From Rhodoplanes tepidamans (GTDB lineage: Bacteria > Pseudomonadota > Alphaproteobacteria > Rhizobiales > Xanthobacteraceae): a DNA stretch of 64,000 bases. Each line of letters begins with the position of its first letter. Positions within the stretch are counted from its first letter, which is position 1. Positions 1-8,726 of the stretch are shown one piece after another. The position numbers and the translations under genes are program-made. Below the pieces are notes generated by a model. The model was not told where the DNA came from. It searched no databases and saw only the letters and a program-made list of their open reading frames with translations. The DNA lies in the NCBI RefSeq assembly GCF_030813915.1, contig NZ_JAUSUJ010000003.1, positions 124,001 to 188,000 of the forward strand, given 5' to 3'.

Positions 1-2
1 GC

Positions 3-1352
3 TGGCTCGTCGGCTGGCCCGTGATCCTGTTCCTGATCGCCGAGCGGCTGCGCAATCTCGGCAAGTACACGTTCGCCGACGTGGTGTCGTTCCGCATGGA
101 GCAGACCCAGATCCGCAGCCTGTCGGCGATCGGCACCCTCACCGTGGTGGCGTTCTACCTTATCGCCCAGATGGTCGGCGCCGGCAAGCTGATCGAGCTC
201 CTGTTCGGCCTGCCCTATCTCTACGCCGTCATCTCGGTCGGCGCCCTGATGATCATCTACGTCGCCTTCGGCGGCATGGTGGCGACCACCTGGGTGCAGA
301 TCATCAAGGCCTGCCTGCTGCTCGGCGGCGCCACCTTCATGGCCCTGATGGTGCTGATCACGTTCGGCTTCTCGCCCGAGGCCCTGTTCCAGAAGGCGGT
401 CGAGACGCACCCCAGGGGCGCCTCGATCATGGCGCCCGGCAACCTCGTGTCGGATCCGGTCTCGGCGCTGTCGCTCGGCCTCGCCCTGATGTTCGGCACC
501 GCCGGCCTGCCCCACATCCTGATGCGCTTCTTCACCGTGTCGGACGCCAAGGCGGCCCGCAAGTCGGTGTTCTACGCGACCGGCTTCATCGGCTACTTCT
601 ACATCCTGACCTTCATCATCGGCTTCGGCGCCATCACGTTCCTGATGAACGACCCGAGCTTCTACAAGGTCGGGGCGGACGGCGCCTACAACAAGGTCAC
701 GGCCCTGCTGGGCGGGACCAACATGGCGGCGATCCATCTCTCCAACGCGGTCGGCGGCTCGCTCTTCCTCGGCTTCATCTCGGCCGTCGCCTTCGCCACC
801 ATCCTGGCCGTGGTCGCCGGCCTGACCCTCGCCGGCGCCTCGGCGGTCAGCCACGACCTCTACGCCTCGGTGATCGCCAAGGGCCGCGTCTCCGAGGACC
901 GCGAGGTCAGGGTGTCGAAGATCACGGCCGTGGTGATCGGCATCGTCGCCATCGTGCTCGGCTACATCTTCGAGAACCAGAACGTCGCCTTCATGGTCGG
1001 CCTCGCCTTCGCGGTGGCGGCGAGCTGCAACTTCCCGGTCCTGCTGATGTCGATCCTGTGGGGCGGCACCACGACGCGCGGCGTGCTGTTCGGCGGCCTG
1101 CTCGGCCTGATCAGCTCGGTGTCGCTGGTCGTGCTCAGCCCCGCCGTCTGGGTGAAGACCTTCGGCTTCGCCTCGGCGCCGTTCCCCTACGACAACCCGG
1201 CGCTGTTCTCGATGACCATCGCGTTCGCCGGCATCTGGCTGTTCTCCAAGCTGGACGGGTCCAAGCGCGGCGCCATCGACAAGGCCGGCTTCGAGTCGCA
1301 GTACGTGCGTTCGGAGACCGGCATCGGCGCCACCAAGGCGGTGTCGCACTAG
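3..1352 (+). CDS. actP: Cation/acetate symporter ActP, 5'-truncated by the window edge
   Basis: A solute:sodium symporter (SSS/SLC5 family) that takes up acetate and other short carboxylates across the inner membrane. The reading frame is already open at base 3, so the N-terminal part lies outside the window. The visible 449 or so residues contain about ten hydrophobic segments with family-typical glycine-rich helices (for example around [13 protein letters not shown] and [12 protein letters not shown]), and the frame ends in a hydrophilic tail. The downstream DUF294 and exonuclease genes are the usual companions of actP in proteobacteria. Family assignment is firm; acetate as the substrate is inferred from family and context. 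The start and the upstream partner (often a DUF485 protein or acs) are not visible. Confidence 0.9.
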   Translation, partial: WLVGWPVILFLIAERLRNLGKYTFADVVSFRMEQTQIRSLSAIGTLTVVAFYLIAQMVGAGKLIELLFGLPYLYAVISVGALMIIYVAFGGMVATTWVQIIKACLLLGGATFMALMVLITFGFSPEALFQKAVETHPRGASIMAPGNLVSDPVSALSLGLALMFGTAGLPHILMRFFTVSDAKAARKSVFYATGFIGYFYILTFIIGFGAITFLMNDPSFYKVGADGAYNKVTALLGGTNMAAIHLSNAVGGSLFLGFISAVAFATILAVVAGLTLAGASAVSHDLYASVIAKGRVSEDREVRVSKITAVVIGIVAIVLGYIFENQNVAFMVGLAFAVAASCNFPVLLMSILWGGTTTRGVLFGGLLGLISSVSLVVLSPAVWVKTFGFASAPFPYDNPALFSMTIAFAGIWLFSKLDGSKRGAIDKAGFESQYVRSETGIGATKAVSH

Positions 1353-1498
1353 ACGACCGGCCGGTCCGCCGCGGGCGGGCCGGCCACTTCCTCCGGCGGC
1401 CGACCCGACCGGATCGGCCGTCCCCGCCTCGGGTCCCGCCGCGACGCCCCCGCGCGATCCAGGACCGGCCGTCTCGGATCCGTGTGGTCGGAAGATCC

Positions 1499-3313
1499 AT
1501 GTCGCAGGCCTTCGACGCCCAGAACCCACCCTTCGACCGGCTCAGCCACGACGAGATCGGCACCCTGAGGGCGGCGATCGACATCGGCTACTTCCCGCCC
1601 GGCGACACGATCATCCCGGCCGGGCAGCGCTCCGAGCGCCTGCACGTCGTCATCAAGGGCCGGGTCGAGGAGCGCGACGGCGAGACGGTCGAGTCGAGCC
1701 TCGGACCGAAGGACACGTTCGACGCACGCTCGCTGGTGCACGGGCCCGCCGGCACCACCTTCGTGGCCGCCGAGGAGACGCTCTGCTACCTGCTGCCCAA
1801 GGCGGTGGTGCAGGATCTGATCTCCCGCAATCCCGGCTTCGCCGCCTTCTTCTATTCGGAGATCTCGCGAAAGCTGCGATCCTACGACCGGCGCGACCGC
1901 GAGGGCGTCGACTCGGCGCTGCGCGCCCATGTGCGCGAGGTGCGCTACCACGGGGCGATCTTCGTCGACGGCGCGACCAGCCTGCACGACGCCGGCCAGC
2001 TCATGCAGGAGCGCAACAACAACACCCTGTTCGTGCGCGACGGCGAGCGCACCGGCATCGTCACCGGCGCCAACCTGGCCAAGGCCTTCGTGGTCGACCG
2101 CAAGCCGCTGGACGCGCCGGTGCGCGAGGTCTGCCACTTCGACGTCGTCTCGATCGACATCGACGACTTCGTGTTCGCCGCCGTCATCGCGATGACCCGC
2201 AACAACAAGCGCCGCCTCGCCATCCGGTCCGGCGGCGCCTATGTCGGCGTGCTGGAGGACATCGACATCCTCGGGCTGGTCGCCGGCAACCCGCAGCTGA
2301 TCCCCGGCCAGATCGAGCAGGCCAAGCTGCCGGCGGACCTGAAGTCCTGCGCGCTCGACATCCAGAGCCAGGTCGAGCGGCTGCACCGCCAGGGCGCCCG
2401 CGTCGAGGTGATCGCCGAGATCACCTCGGACCTCAACCGCCGGCTGTTCGCGAAGCTGTTCGACATGGTGGCGCCGCCCTCGATCCGCGAGCACGGCTGC
2501 CTCCTGGTGATGGGCTCGGAGGGCCGCGGCGAGCAGACGGTGCGCACCGACCAGGACAACGGCCTGCTGCTCGCGCAGCCGGTGCCGGAGGCGGATCTGC
2601 AGGCGTTCCGCGCCGCCTTCTCGGGCGCGCTGGAGAGCTTCGGCTTTCCGCCCTGCCCCGGCGACGTGATGGTGAAGAACCCGCGCTGGTCACAGCCGAT
2701 CGACGACTTCCTCGTGCAGATCGAAGGCTGGATCCGCTCCCCCGCCGAGGACGGGCCGATGAATCTCGGCATCTTCTTCGACGCCGTCTCGGTGACGGGC
2801 CATGCCGAGCTGCTCGACCGCACCAAGACCGTGATGGTCGAGATGATGCGCGGCGAGACCGCGTATCTCGCCCGCTTCGCCCGCGCCATCGACCTGTTCG
2901 CCGGGGCGAGCGCCGGCATGCTCACCGCCTTCATGGCCTCGGTCGGGGTGGGCTCGGACGAGATCGACGTGAAGAAGTCCGGCACCTTCCCGATCGTCCA
3001 CGGCGTGCGCACGCTGGCGATCGACCAGGGCATCCGCGAGGTGTCGACGGCGCGGCGCATCGAGGCGCTGGCCGAGGCCGGCCTGTTCGGCGCCGATCTC
3101 GGCCGCGAGCTCGCCAGCGCGCTGTCCTACTTCATGGAGATCCGGCTGCGCTCGCAGCTCTCCGCCATCGCCACCGGCCGGCGCGAGCGCGAATCGATCG
3201 TCAAGCTCGGCGAGCTGACGACCCGCGACCGCGACCTGCTGCGCGACGCCCTGCGGGTCGTCAAGCGCTTCCGCGAGATCGTCCGCAACCGCTACCATCT
3301 GAGCGTGTTCTGA
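1499..3313 (+). CDS. cNMP-binding/CBS/DUF294 nucleotidyltransferase-like protein
   Basis: A 604-residue cytoplasmic signalling protein. Domain order: cyclic-nucleotide-binding (cupin-like) fold at about 15-130, a CBS pair at about 150-275, a DUF294 nucleotidyltransferase-like domain at about 300-430 with the signature GSEGRGEQ followed by DQDN (near residue 338), and a DUF294 C-terminal helical domain to the end. The same architecture occurs next to actP and an exonuclease in many proteobacteria. Its biochemical reaction is not established; the GSxGRxE...DxD pattern resembles GlnD/GlnE-type nucleotidyltransferases. The ATG at 1499 was chosen because the cNMP domain begins just after it and the sequence upstream is low-complexity. 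Its stop overlaps the start of the exonuclease gene by one base, implying translational coupling. Confidence 0.85.
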   Translation: MSQAFDAQNPPFDRLSHDEIGTLRAAIDIGYFPPGDTIIPAGQRSERLHVVIKGRVEERDGETVESSLGPKDTFDARSLVHGPAGTTFVAAEETLCYLLPKAVVQDLISRNPGFAAFFYSEISRKLRSYDRRDREGVDSALRAHVREVRYHGAIFVDGATSLHDAGQLMQERNNNTLFVRDGERTGIVTGANLAKAFVVDRKPLDAPVREVCHFDVVSIDIDDFVFAAVIAMTRNNKRRLAIRSGGAYVGVLEDIDILGLVAGNPQLIPGQIEQAKLPADLKSCALDIQSQVERLHRQGARVEVIAEITSDLNRRLFAKLFDMVAPPSIREHGCLLVMGSEGRGEQTVRTDQDNGLLLAQPVPEADLQAFRAAFSGALESFGFPPCPGDVMVKNPRWSQPIDDFLVQIEGWIRSPAEDGPMNLGIFFDAVSVTGHAELLDRTKTVMVEMMRGETAYLARFARAIDLFAGASAGMLTAFMASVGVGSDEIDVKKSGTFPIVHGVRTLAIDQGIREVSTARRIEALAEAGLFGADLGRELASALSYFMEIRLRSQLSAIATGRRERESIVKLGELTTRDRDLLRDALRVVKRFREIVRNRYHLSVF

Positions 3314-3993
3314 TGCGCTCCGAGCTCCTCCGCCGCAGCCGCGCCCTGTTCGACCGCATCCTGCTGGCCGACAACGCCTACGCGTTCCTGTTCGACCAGG
3401 ACGACTCGGGCGAGGTGGTGTCGTTCGACTGCGAGACGTCGGGCTTCAACATCCTGGCCGACGACGTGATCAGCATCGCGGCGATCAAGATCCGCGGCAA
3501 CACCATCCTGACCAGCGAGACGTTCCGGGCGCTGGTCCGCCCCGGCGCCGCCATGGAGGTGTCGGCCATCAAGGTGCACCAGCTGCGCGAGACCGACGTC
3601 AAGCAGGGGCGCACCATCCGCGAGGTGATGCCCGAGTTCCTGCGCTTCATCGGCAGCCGGCCGCTGGTCGGCTACTGGGTGTCGTTCGACGTCCGGATGA
3701 TCAACAAGTACCTGTTCGGCATGCTCAACATCAACCTGCCGAACCGCCAGATCGACGTCTCCGAGCTGTATTACGAGCGCAAATACGGCAAGGCGCCGCC
3801 CGGCACCGAGATCGACCTGCGCTACGCGGCCATCGCGGCCGACCTCGGGCTGACCATGCTGCCCCAGCACGACGCCTTCAACGACGCCCTGACGGCGGCG
3901 CAGATGTACGTGATCCTCAAGGACATGCAGCGCCGCGGCGCCCGCATCCCGCGCCAGCGCTCGACGCCGCTCACGGGTGACTTTTCGGTGTGA
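3313..3993 (+). CDS. 3'-5' exonuclease, DnaQ-like DEDDh family
   Basis: A 226-residue exonuclease-fold protein. Exo I is SFDCETSG (Asp and Glu metal ligands, about residues 37-44), Exo II is in the VSFDVRM region, and Exo III is the HDAFNDAL motif near the C terminus, giving the D-E-D...H-D set of the DEDDh family. The N-terminal 30 residues are an extra helix not found in the minimal epsilon subunit. The ATG overlaps the TGA of the preceding DUF294 gene. This pairing, downstream of actP, is recurrent in proteobacteria, but a physiological role in acetate metabolism or signalling is unproven. It could act on RNA, DNA or a nucleotide signal; the sequence does not decide. It is probably not the replicative epsilon subunit, given its location and partner. 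Confidence 0.82.
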   Translation: MRSELLRRSRALFDRILLADNAYAFLFDQDDSGEVVSFDCETSGFNILADDVISIAAIKIRGNTILTSETFRALVRPGAAMEVSAIKVHQLRETDVKQGRTIREVMPEFLRFIGSRPLVGYWVSFDVRMINKYLFGMLNINLPNRQIDVSELYYERKYGKAPPGTEIDLRYAAIAADLGLTMLPQHDAFNDALTAAQMYVILKDMQRRGARIPRQRSTPLTGDFSV

Positions 3994-4004
3994 AGGCTCC
4001 TTTT

Positions 4005-4068
4005 CACCTCTCCCCGGCGGGAAGAGGTCGGTTCCCGCGCGACAGCGCGAGATCCGGGTGAGGGGGTG
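4005..4068. repeat. Interspersed palindromic repeat (CTCTCCCC...GGGTGAGGGGG type)
   Basis: The spacer between the exonuclease and sulfurtransferase genes holds CACCTCTCCCCGGCGGGAAG followed by GGTTCCCGCGCGACAGCGCG and a GGGTGAGGGGGT end. Two copies of the same pattern lie at 15191-15334. It is one of the short GC-rich dyad elements common between genes in Rhizobiales. The rest of the spacer up to 4191 shows no gene. Confidence 0.6.
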
Positions 4069-4191
4069 TCGAGGCCTCCATCGGCTCCGTAAACCCTCGC
4101 CCCGGTCGCGTGCAGAGCACGAGCCCGGCCATGACGGCCTCGGGACAGCCCCGCCCCGATGCTATAACGCCCTCCCGCCCAGGAGTGCGCC

Positions 4192-5091
4192 ATGCCCGAA
4201 TCCGAGACCGCCACCTCCGACGCCGTCCCGCCGCTCGTCTCGGCCGAGTGGCTCGCCGCCCGCCTGGGTGATCCGGCGCTGCGGCTGATCGACATCCGCT
4301 CGGTGGTCGACGGCGGCGGCCGCGCCGCGTATCTGACGGCCCACATTCCCGGCGCCGTGCACTCCGACTATGTCGAGGACGGCTGGCGCGCCACGCGCGG
4401 CATGGCGACCGGCTTGCTGCCGGAGCCCGAGGCACTCGCCGCGCTGCTGGGCGGCCTCGGCCTCGGGCCGGACCAGACCGCGGTCGTGATCTCGGCCGGC
4501 ACCTCCGCCGGCGACTTCGCCGCCGCCGCGCGCGTCTACTGGACGCTGCGGATGGCCGGCCACCGGCGCATCACGATCCTGGACGGCGGCATGGCGGCGT
4601 GGAGCGCCGATCCGTCCCGTCCGGTGGTCGGCGGGCCCAGCCGACGCCCCGAGGCAGCCCCCTACCCGGTCGCGGTCGCGCCGGCAGCGCGGGCGGAGAT
4701 CCAGCGGGTGGTGCGGGCGCTGGCGACCGACGACGCCGTGCTGCTCGACACCCGGGCGCTCGCCTTCTTCGAGGGGCGATCGAAGAGCCCGCAGGCGCGG
4801 GTCCCGGGCCGGCTGCCCGGAGCCTTCCTGCTCGACCACACCACGGCCTGGGACGCCGCGACCGGCCGGCTGAAGGACAGGGACGCGCTGGCGGCGCTGG
4901 TCGCTCCCCTGCCGGCCGCCCCGGTCATCGCCTACTGCAACACCGGCCACCAGGCGGCGACCCCGTGGTTCGTGCTGGCGGAACTCCTCGGGCGGCCCGA
5001 CGTGTCGCTCTACGACGGCTCGATGTCGGAATGGACCGAGGAGCCGTCGCGCCCGGTCGCCACCGGCCCGGACGAGCGCCGGCGCGGGTGA
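4192..5091 (+). CDS. Sulfurtransferase (two rhodanese domains, SseA/thiosulfate type)
   Basis: A 299-residue cytoplasmic protein with tandem rhodanese domains: about 17-140 (inactive-like, containing HIPGAVHSDY) and about 160-290 (active). The catalytic cysteine lies in AYCNTGHQAA near residue 245, and the CH2-type motif LYDGSMSEW follows it. Such enzymes move sulfane sulfur from thiosulfate or 3-mercaptopyruvate to thiophilic acceptors. The CNTGHQA loop differs from the classic thiosulfate (CRKGVT) and mercaptopyruvate (CGSGVT) loops, so the donor is uncertain. It is flanked by repeats on both sides and looks monocistronic. The ATG follows AGGAGTGCGCC, a good ribosome-binding site. Confidence 0.87.
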   Translation: MPESETATSDAVPPLVSAEWLAARLGDPALRLIDIRSVVDGGGRAAYLTAHIPGAVHSDYVEDGWRATRGMATGLLPEPEALAALLGGLGLGPDQTAVVISAGTSAGDFAAAARVYWTLRMAGHRRITILDGGMAAWSADPSRPVVGGPSRRPEAAPYPVAVAPAARAEIQRVVRALATDDAVLLDTRALAFFEGRSKSPQARVPGRLPGAFLLDHTTAWDAATGRLKDRDALAALVAPLPAAPVIAYCNTGHQAATPWFVLAELLGRPDVSLYDGSMSEWTEEPSRPVATGPDERRRG

Positions 5092-5133
5092 GCCTTCCCG
5101 GTCGGTCCGGGGCACGGGCCTCAGGCCCGCGCG

Positions 5134-5189
5134 CCCGGACTCCGGCGGCGAGCACCGGGCGCGTGGCTGACGCTTGGCCGGAGTCCGGC
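5134..5189. repeat. Palindromic repeat between the sulfurtransferase and histidine-kinase genes
   Basis: CCCGGACTCCGGC at 5134-5146 is answered by GCCGGAGTCCGGC at 5177-5189, giving a GC-rich dyad in the spacer between the convergent genes ending at 5091 and 5226. It may also terminate transcription, but there is no T tract. Confidence 0.4.
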
Positions 5190-5225
5190 TCCGCTGCTGC
5201 ACAGCGGCCCGGAACGACGAGGCCG

Positions 5226-7349
5226 TCACGCCGCGGCGGTGCCGTCGCGGCGAGCGAAGGCGGCGGCGAGCTCGCGCTGCAGGGCGTCGATGTCGAACGG
5301 CTTGCGCAGCACCGGGAAGCCGTCGCACGCCACCTCGCCGGCGCGGTCGCTGAAGCCGGTCATCAGCACGATCGGCAGCGACGGCTGCAGGGTGCGCAGC
5401 TCGCGCGCGAGATCGAACCCGCTCATGCCGCCCGGCATCAGGATGTCCGAGAGCACGAGATCGACGCCGTGCCCGTCGGCGAGCGCGGCCAGCGCCTCGC
5501 GCGGCGACGCGGCGAAGGCGGCCTCGTAGCCGAGCTGGTCGAGATAGGACCGGCAGACGTCCGCGACCGAGAGGTTGTCCTCGACCACCAGCACGGTCTT
5601 GCGGCCGGCCGGTGCGGCCGCCGGCTCGGGCCGCGGCTCCGCCGCCACCGGCTCGAACGGCACCCGCGGCAGCCACAGCGTCACCGTGGTGCCGGCGCCG
5701 ACCCGGCTGTCGATGCGCACGTCGCCGCCGGCCTGGCGGGCGAAGCCGTAGACCTGGCTCAGCCCGAGGCCGGTCCCCTTGGCGGTCTCCTTGGTGGTGA
5801 AGAACGGCTCGAACACGCGCGGCAGAACGTCGTCCGGAATGCCGCTCCCGGTGTCGGTGAACGACAGCGCCACGAAGGCGCCTTCGAGGCCGCCGTCGCC
5901 GGCCTCGTCGAGGACCGCGTCCCGCACCCGCACGACGAGCCGCCCGCCGTTCGGCATGGCGTCGCGGGCGTTGACGCAGATGTTGAGCACCGCCACCTCG
6001 AACTCGCCCGGGTCGACCTTCACCGGACAGGCGCGATCCGGCACGTCGATCGTCACCTCGACGTCGTCGGCGAGCGAGCGGCGGACCAGCTCCGAGAGCT
6101 CCGGCATGCGCTGGGACAGGTCGATGCCCTGCGGGCTCAGCGCCTGCTGGCGGGAGAACGACAGGAGCTGGCGGGTGAGCGTCTCGCCGCGCTTGGCCGC
6201 GGTCGTGATCATCTCGACGAGCCGGCTCTCCTTCTCGCCCTGGACGATGCGGCGCAGACGGTCGGCGCTGCCGGAGATCACCATCAGGAGGTTGTTGAAG
6301 TCGTGCGCCACCCCGCCGGTCAGCCGGCCGACCGCCTCGAGGCGCTGGGCGTGGCGCAGCGCCGTCTCGGCCGCCTCGCGGCGCACCGCCTCGGCATAGA
6401 GGCCGGCGGTCCGCTGGTGGGCCACCCACAGCACCCAGAGCAGCAGGAGCGTCGCCGGCAGGCCGAAGACGAGGTGGCCGAGCAGCCCGCGGAGCCACTC
6501 GTCGCGGATCGTCGCGGTGTCGATCGAGGCGATCACGTAGATCGGGAAGCCCTCGACGCGACGATAGCCGACCCGCCGCTCGACGCCGTCGAGCCGCGAC
6601 ACGCCGGTGTAGAGGCCGCGCTCGGGCCGACGGGCGATCTCGCCGAAGAACAGCGCCGACGGCGGCAGCTTGTCGGTGGAGGACGGCCCGCCCGGCCAGC
6701 GGGCCAGGAACGCGCCGTCCTCGCGCATCAGCGCGAACACCTCGCCCGGCCCGCGGGCGATCTCCCGGTAGAACTTCTGGAAGTCGTCGGGCAGCATCGA
6801 CACGCTGGCGACGCCCTGCAGGCCGCCGTCCGGGCCGTTCAGGCGGCGGCTCATGCTGAAGAAGGACGGCCCTTCGATCAGCCGCGGCACGAACACGCTG
6901 CTCACATACGTGCCGATGTCGCGGTCGACCAGGGCGCGGAAGAAGTCGCGGTCGGCGAGCGACGCGCCGCGCGGCGCCGGGACGAAATAGCTGTTGGCGA
7001 GGGCGAGGCCGTCGCGGCCGATGACCCAGATCGACTGCACCTGCGGCAGGAGGTCGGCGACCCGCTTGAGCCGGCGGTGCATCTCGGGCTCGCGCGCCGC
7101 GATCTCCTCGGACGTCTCCCCCTCCACCGACTCGACGATCTCGTCGAGGACGAGATTGCCGGTGGTGAGCACCTTCAGGGCGTGCTCGTGCAGCACGTCG
7201 AGCGAGCGGGCGAGGCGGTCGTCGGTGATCGCGTCGGCCGAATGCCAGGACACCCAGGCCACGTAGGCGAACAGGGCGGCGGGCACCAGCACGGCTCCGA
7301 TCATCAGCGCACGGAGCAGACGAAGCGTCCCGCGCCGTGCGCTCACCAT
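5226..7349 (-). CDS. Membrane-bound hybrid histidine kinase with periplasmic sensor domain
   Basis: A 707-residue sensor. An N-terminal membrane helix (about 12-35) is followed by a periplasmic double-Cache-like domain (about 40-290), a second membrane helix (about 300-325), a HisKA domain with phospho-acceptor His349 in GGVAHDFNNLL, an HATPase_c domain with the FEPFFTTK and GTGLGLSQV boxes, and a C-terminal receiver with Asp635 in VLSDILMPGG. The GGVAHDFNN-type H box belongs to the HWE-unlike 'NtrB/DctB-like' kinases with C-terminal receiver. The ligand is unknown. I chose the ATG at 7349 over an upstream in-frame one because AGGAG lies about 9 bases before it and the first membrane helix starts directly after. 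No response-regulator gene is adjacent, so its output partner is elsewhere. Confidence 0.88.
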   Translation of the reverse strand: MVSARRGTLRLLRALMIGAVLVPAALFAYVAWVSWHSADAITDDRLARSLDVLHEHALKVLTTGNLVLDEIVESVEGETSEEIAAREPEMHRRLKRVADLLPQVQSIWVIGRDGLALANSYFVPAPRGASLADRDFFRALVDRDIGTYVSSVFVPRLIEGPSFFSMSRRLNGPDGGLQGVASVSMLPDDFQKFYREIARGPGEVFALMREDGAFLARWPGGPSSTDKLPPSALFFGEIARRPERGLYTGVSRLDGVERRVGYRRVEGFPIYVIASIDTATIRDEWLRGLLGHLVFGLPATLLLLWVLWVAHQRTAGLYAEAVRREAAETALRHAQRLEAVGRLTGGVAHDFNNLLMVISGSADRLRRIVQGEKESRLVEMITTAAKRGETLTRQLLSFSRQQALSPQGIDLSQRMPELSELVRRSLADDVEVTIDVPDRACPVKVDPGEFEVAVLNICVNARDAMPNGGRLVVRVRDAVLDEAGDGGLEGAFVALSFTDTGSGIPDDVLPRVFEPFFTTKETAKGTGLGLSQVYGFARQAGGDVRIDSRVGAGTTVTLWLPRVPFEPVAAEPRPEPAAAPAGRKTVLVVEDNLSVADVCRSYLDQLGYEAAFAASPREALAALADGHGVDLVLSDILMPGGMSGFDLARELRTLQPSLPIVLMTGFSDRAGEVACDGFPVLRKPFDIDALQRELAAAFARRDGTAAA

Positions 7350-7518
7350 CAGTCCGGATCTCCTGGTCTCGTGGCGTCGCGCGCCACGCGTGTCGGCGGC
7401 GGGGCTCGATCGATGCGACAAAAGCGTGTCGCACCAACGCAAAGGCGGGGCGAAGGTTCCGCAGGGCCGCCCTGCGGCCTCGGCAGAGGCCGCAACGGCG
7501 TCGCCGCCGCGCGGGCCC

Positions 7519-7528
7519 GGGGGGGGGG
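7519..7528. repeat. Homopolymeric G tract (10 bases) in an intergenic region
   Basis: A run of ten G residues lies between the start of the hybrid kinase gene (7349) and the end of the ycjF-like gene (7560). It lies outside coding sequence but could affect the promoter of the kinase, and it is a likely site of slippage or assembly error. Confidence 0.9.
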
Positions 7529-7559
7529 CGCCGCGGCCGGCGACGGGGCGCTGGTCCGG

Positions 7560-8726
7560 TCAGTCGGCGGTGGCGGCCCGCGGCACGGCGCCGGCCGCCA
7601 CCGCGTCGCCCTTGTCGGGCGCGCGCAGCAGGCCGCCGGCCAGATCCTGGAGGGTCGGCCGCTTGAGCGCCGAGAACGGCAGCGGCCGCGTCACGTCGAT
7701 CGCCGCGAGGCCGAGCCGGGCGGTGAGCAGGCCGTTGAGCACGCCCTCGCCGAGCTTGGCCGAGACCTTGGCGGCGAGCCCCTGCCCGATCATCTGCTGG
7801 ACGACGCCGTCGCCGACCGAGAGGCCGCCCGTGAGGGCGAGATGGGTGACGACGTGCCGCATCAGCCGGATCATGCCGAGCGCGCCCGGCCGGCCGCCGT
7901 AGAGCAGCGCCAGCTTGCGCACCAGGCCGAGCGCCGTGACCAGCACGAACAGCATGTCGATGGCGGCCCGCGGGCTCACCGCGGTGACCACCGAGACGCG
8001 CTTGGCCGCGTTGGTGACCAGCCGCGAGGCCTCCTCGTCGAGGGAGGCGAGCAGCTCGCGCTCGGCGAGCTGGACGACGTCGCGGCCGTCGATGATCTCG
8101 TTGAGGTGGAACTGGACCCGCATGCGGGCGCTCGCCAGCGCCGGCATGCCGCGGGTGACGGCGAGCAGCTCGGACACGGCGGCGCGGCCGGTGGCGCGGT
8201 CGTCGGTCTCGATCGCCGCCGCGGCACGGTCGCGCACCTGGTCGATCGCCTTCAGGCGCAGCAGGCCCGCCGCCTCGCGGCCGGCGATCACCACGAAGGC
8301 CACGGCGGCGGCGGCGGCCAGCACGAAGCCCAGCGTGCCGAGCCAGCCGGAGCGACCGTACAGGTCGGCGACCAGGTCGATCACCGACAGGGCCATGCCG
8401 AGCACCACGAGGCCGCCGGCGGAGCCCCAGAACAGGAGCCCCCACGGCACCTGGCGGCCGACCGCGCTGCCGGCCGGCGCGTCCTGCCCGGCGACCACGG
8501 TCGTCGCGGCGGCCGAGACCACGGCGGACGGCACCGTGGCCGGCGTCTCGGCCTCGGGCGGCACCACGACGCCGGCGACCGCGACCGGACGCCGCGGGAC
8601 CTCGCGCACCGCCTCGCGCGCCATCGCGCGGCGCGGCGGATCGGCGGCCGGGGCCGGCCCGATCAGCACGTTGGGATCGTCGACACTGAACGCGGCGGGA
8701 CGGCGGGATTCGGCGGGGCTGCTCAT
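7560..8726 (-). CDS. YcjF/TIGR01620 family inner-membrane protein (DUF697)
   Basis: A 388-residue membrane protein. It has a Pro/Ala-rich cytoplasmic N terminus (1-95), two adjacent membrane helices (about 100-130 and 137-158), then a long soluble helical DUF697-like domain with further hydrophobic stretches around 265-310. The start at 8726 overlaps the stop of the upstream ycjX-like gene (ATGA overlap), so the two are translated as a coupled pair, as in enterobacterial ycjX-ycjF. The pair's function is not settled: YcjX is a P-loop protein and YcjF its membrane partner, often linked to stress responses. No motif here identifies a substrate. Confidence 0.85.
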   Translation of the reverse strand: MSSPAESRRPAAFSVDDPNVLIGPAPAADPPRRAMAREAVREVPRRPVAVAGVVVPPEAETPATVPSAVVSAAATTVVAGQDAPAGSAVGRQVPWGLLFWGSAGGLVVLGMALSVIDLVADLYGRSGWLGTLGFVLAAAAAVAFVVIAGREAAGLLRLKAIDQVRDRAAAAIETDDRATGRAAVSELLAVTRGMPALASARMRVQFHLNEIIDGRDVVQLAERELLASLDEEASRLVTNAAKRVSVVTAVSPRAAIDMLFVLVTALGLVRKLALLYGGRPGALGMIRLMRHVVTHLALTGGLSVGDGVVQQMIGQGLAAKVSAKLGEGVLNGLLTARLGLAAIDVTRPLPFSALKRPTLQDLAGGLLRAPDKGDAVAAGAVPRAATAD

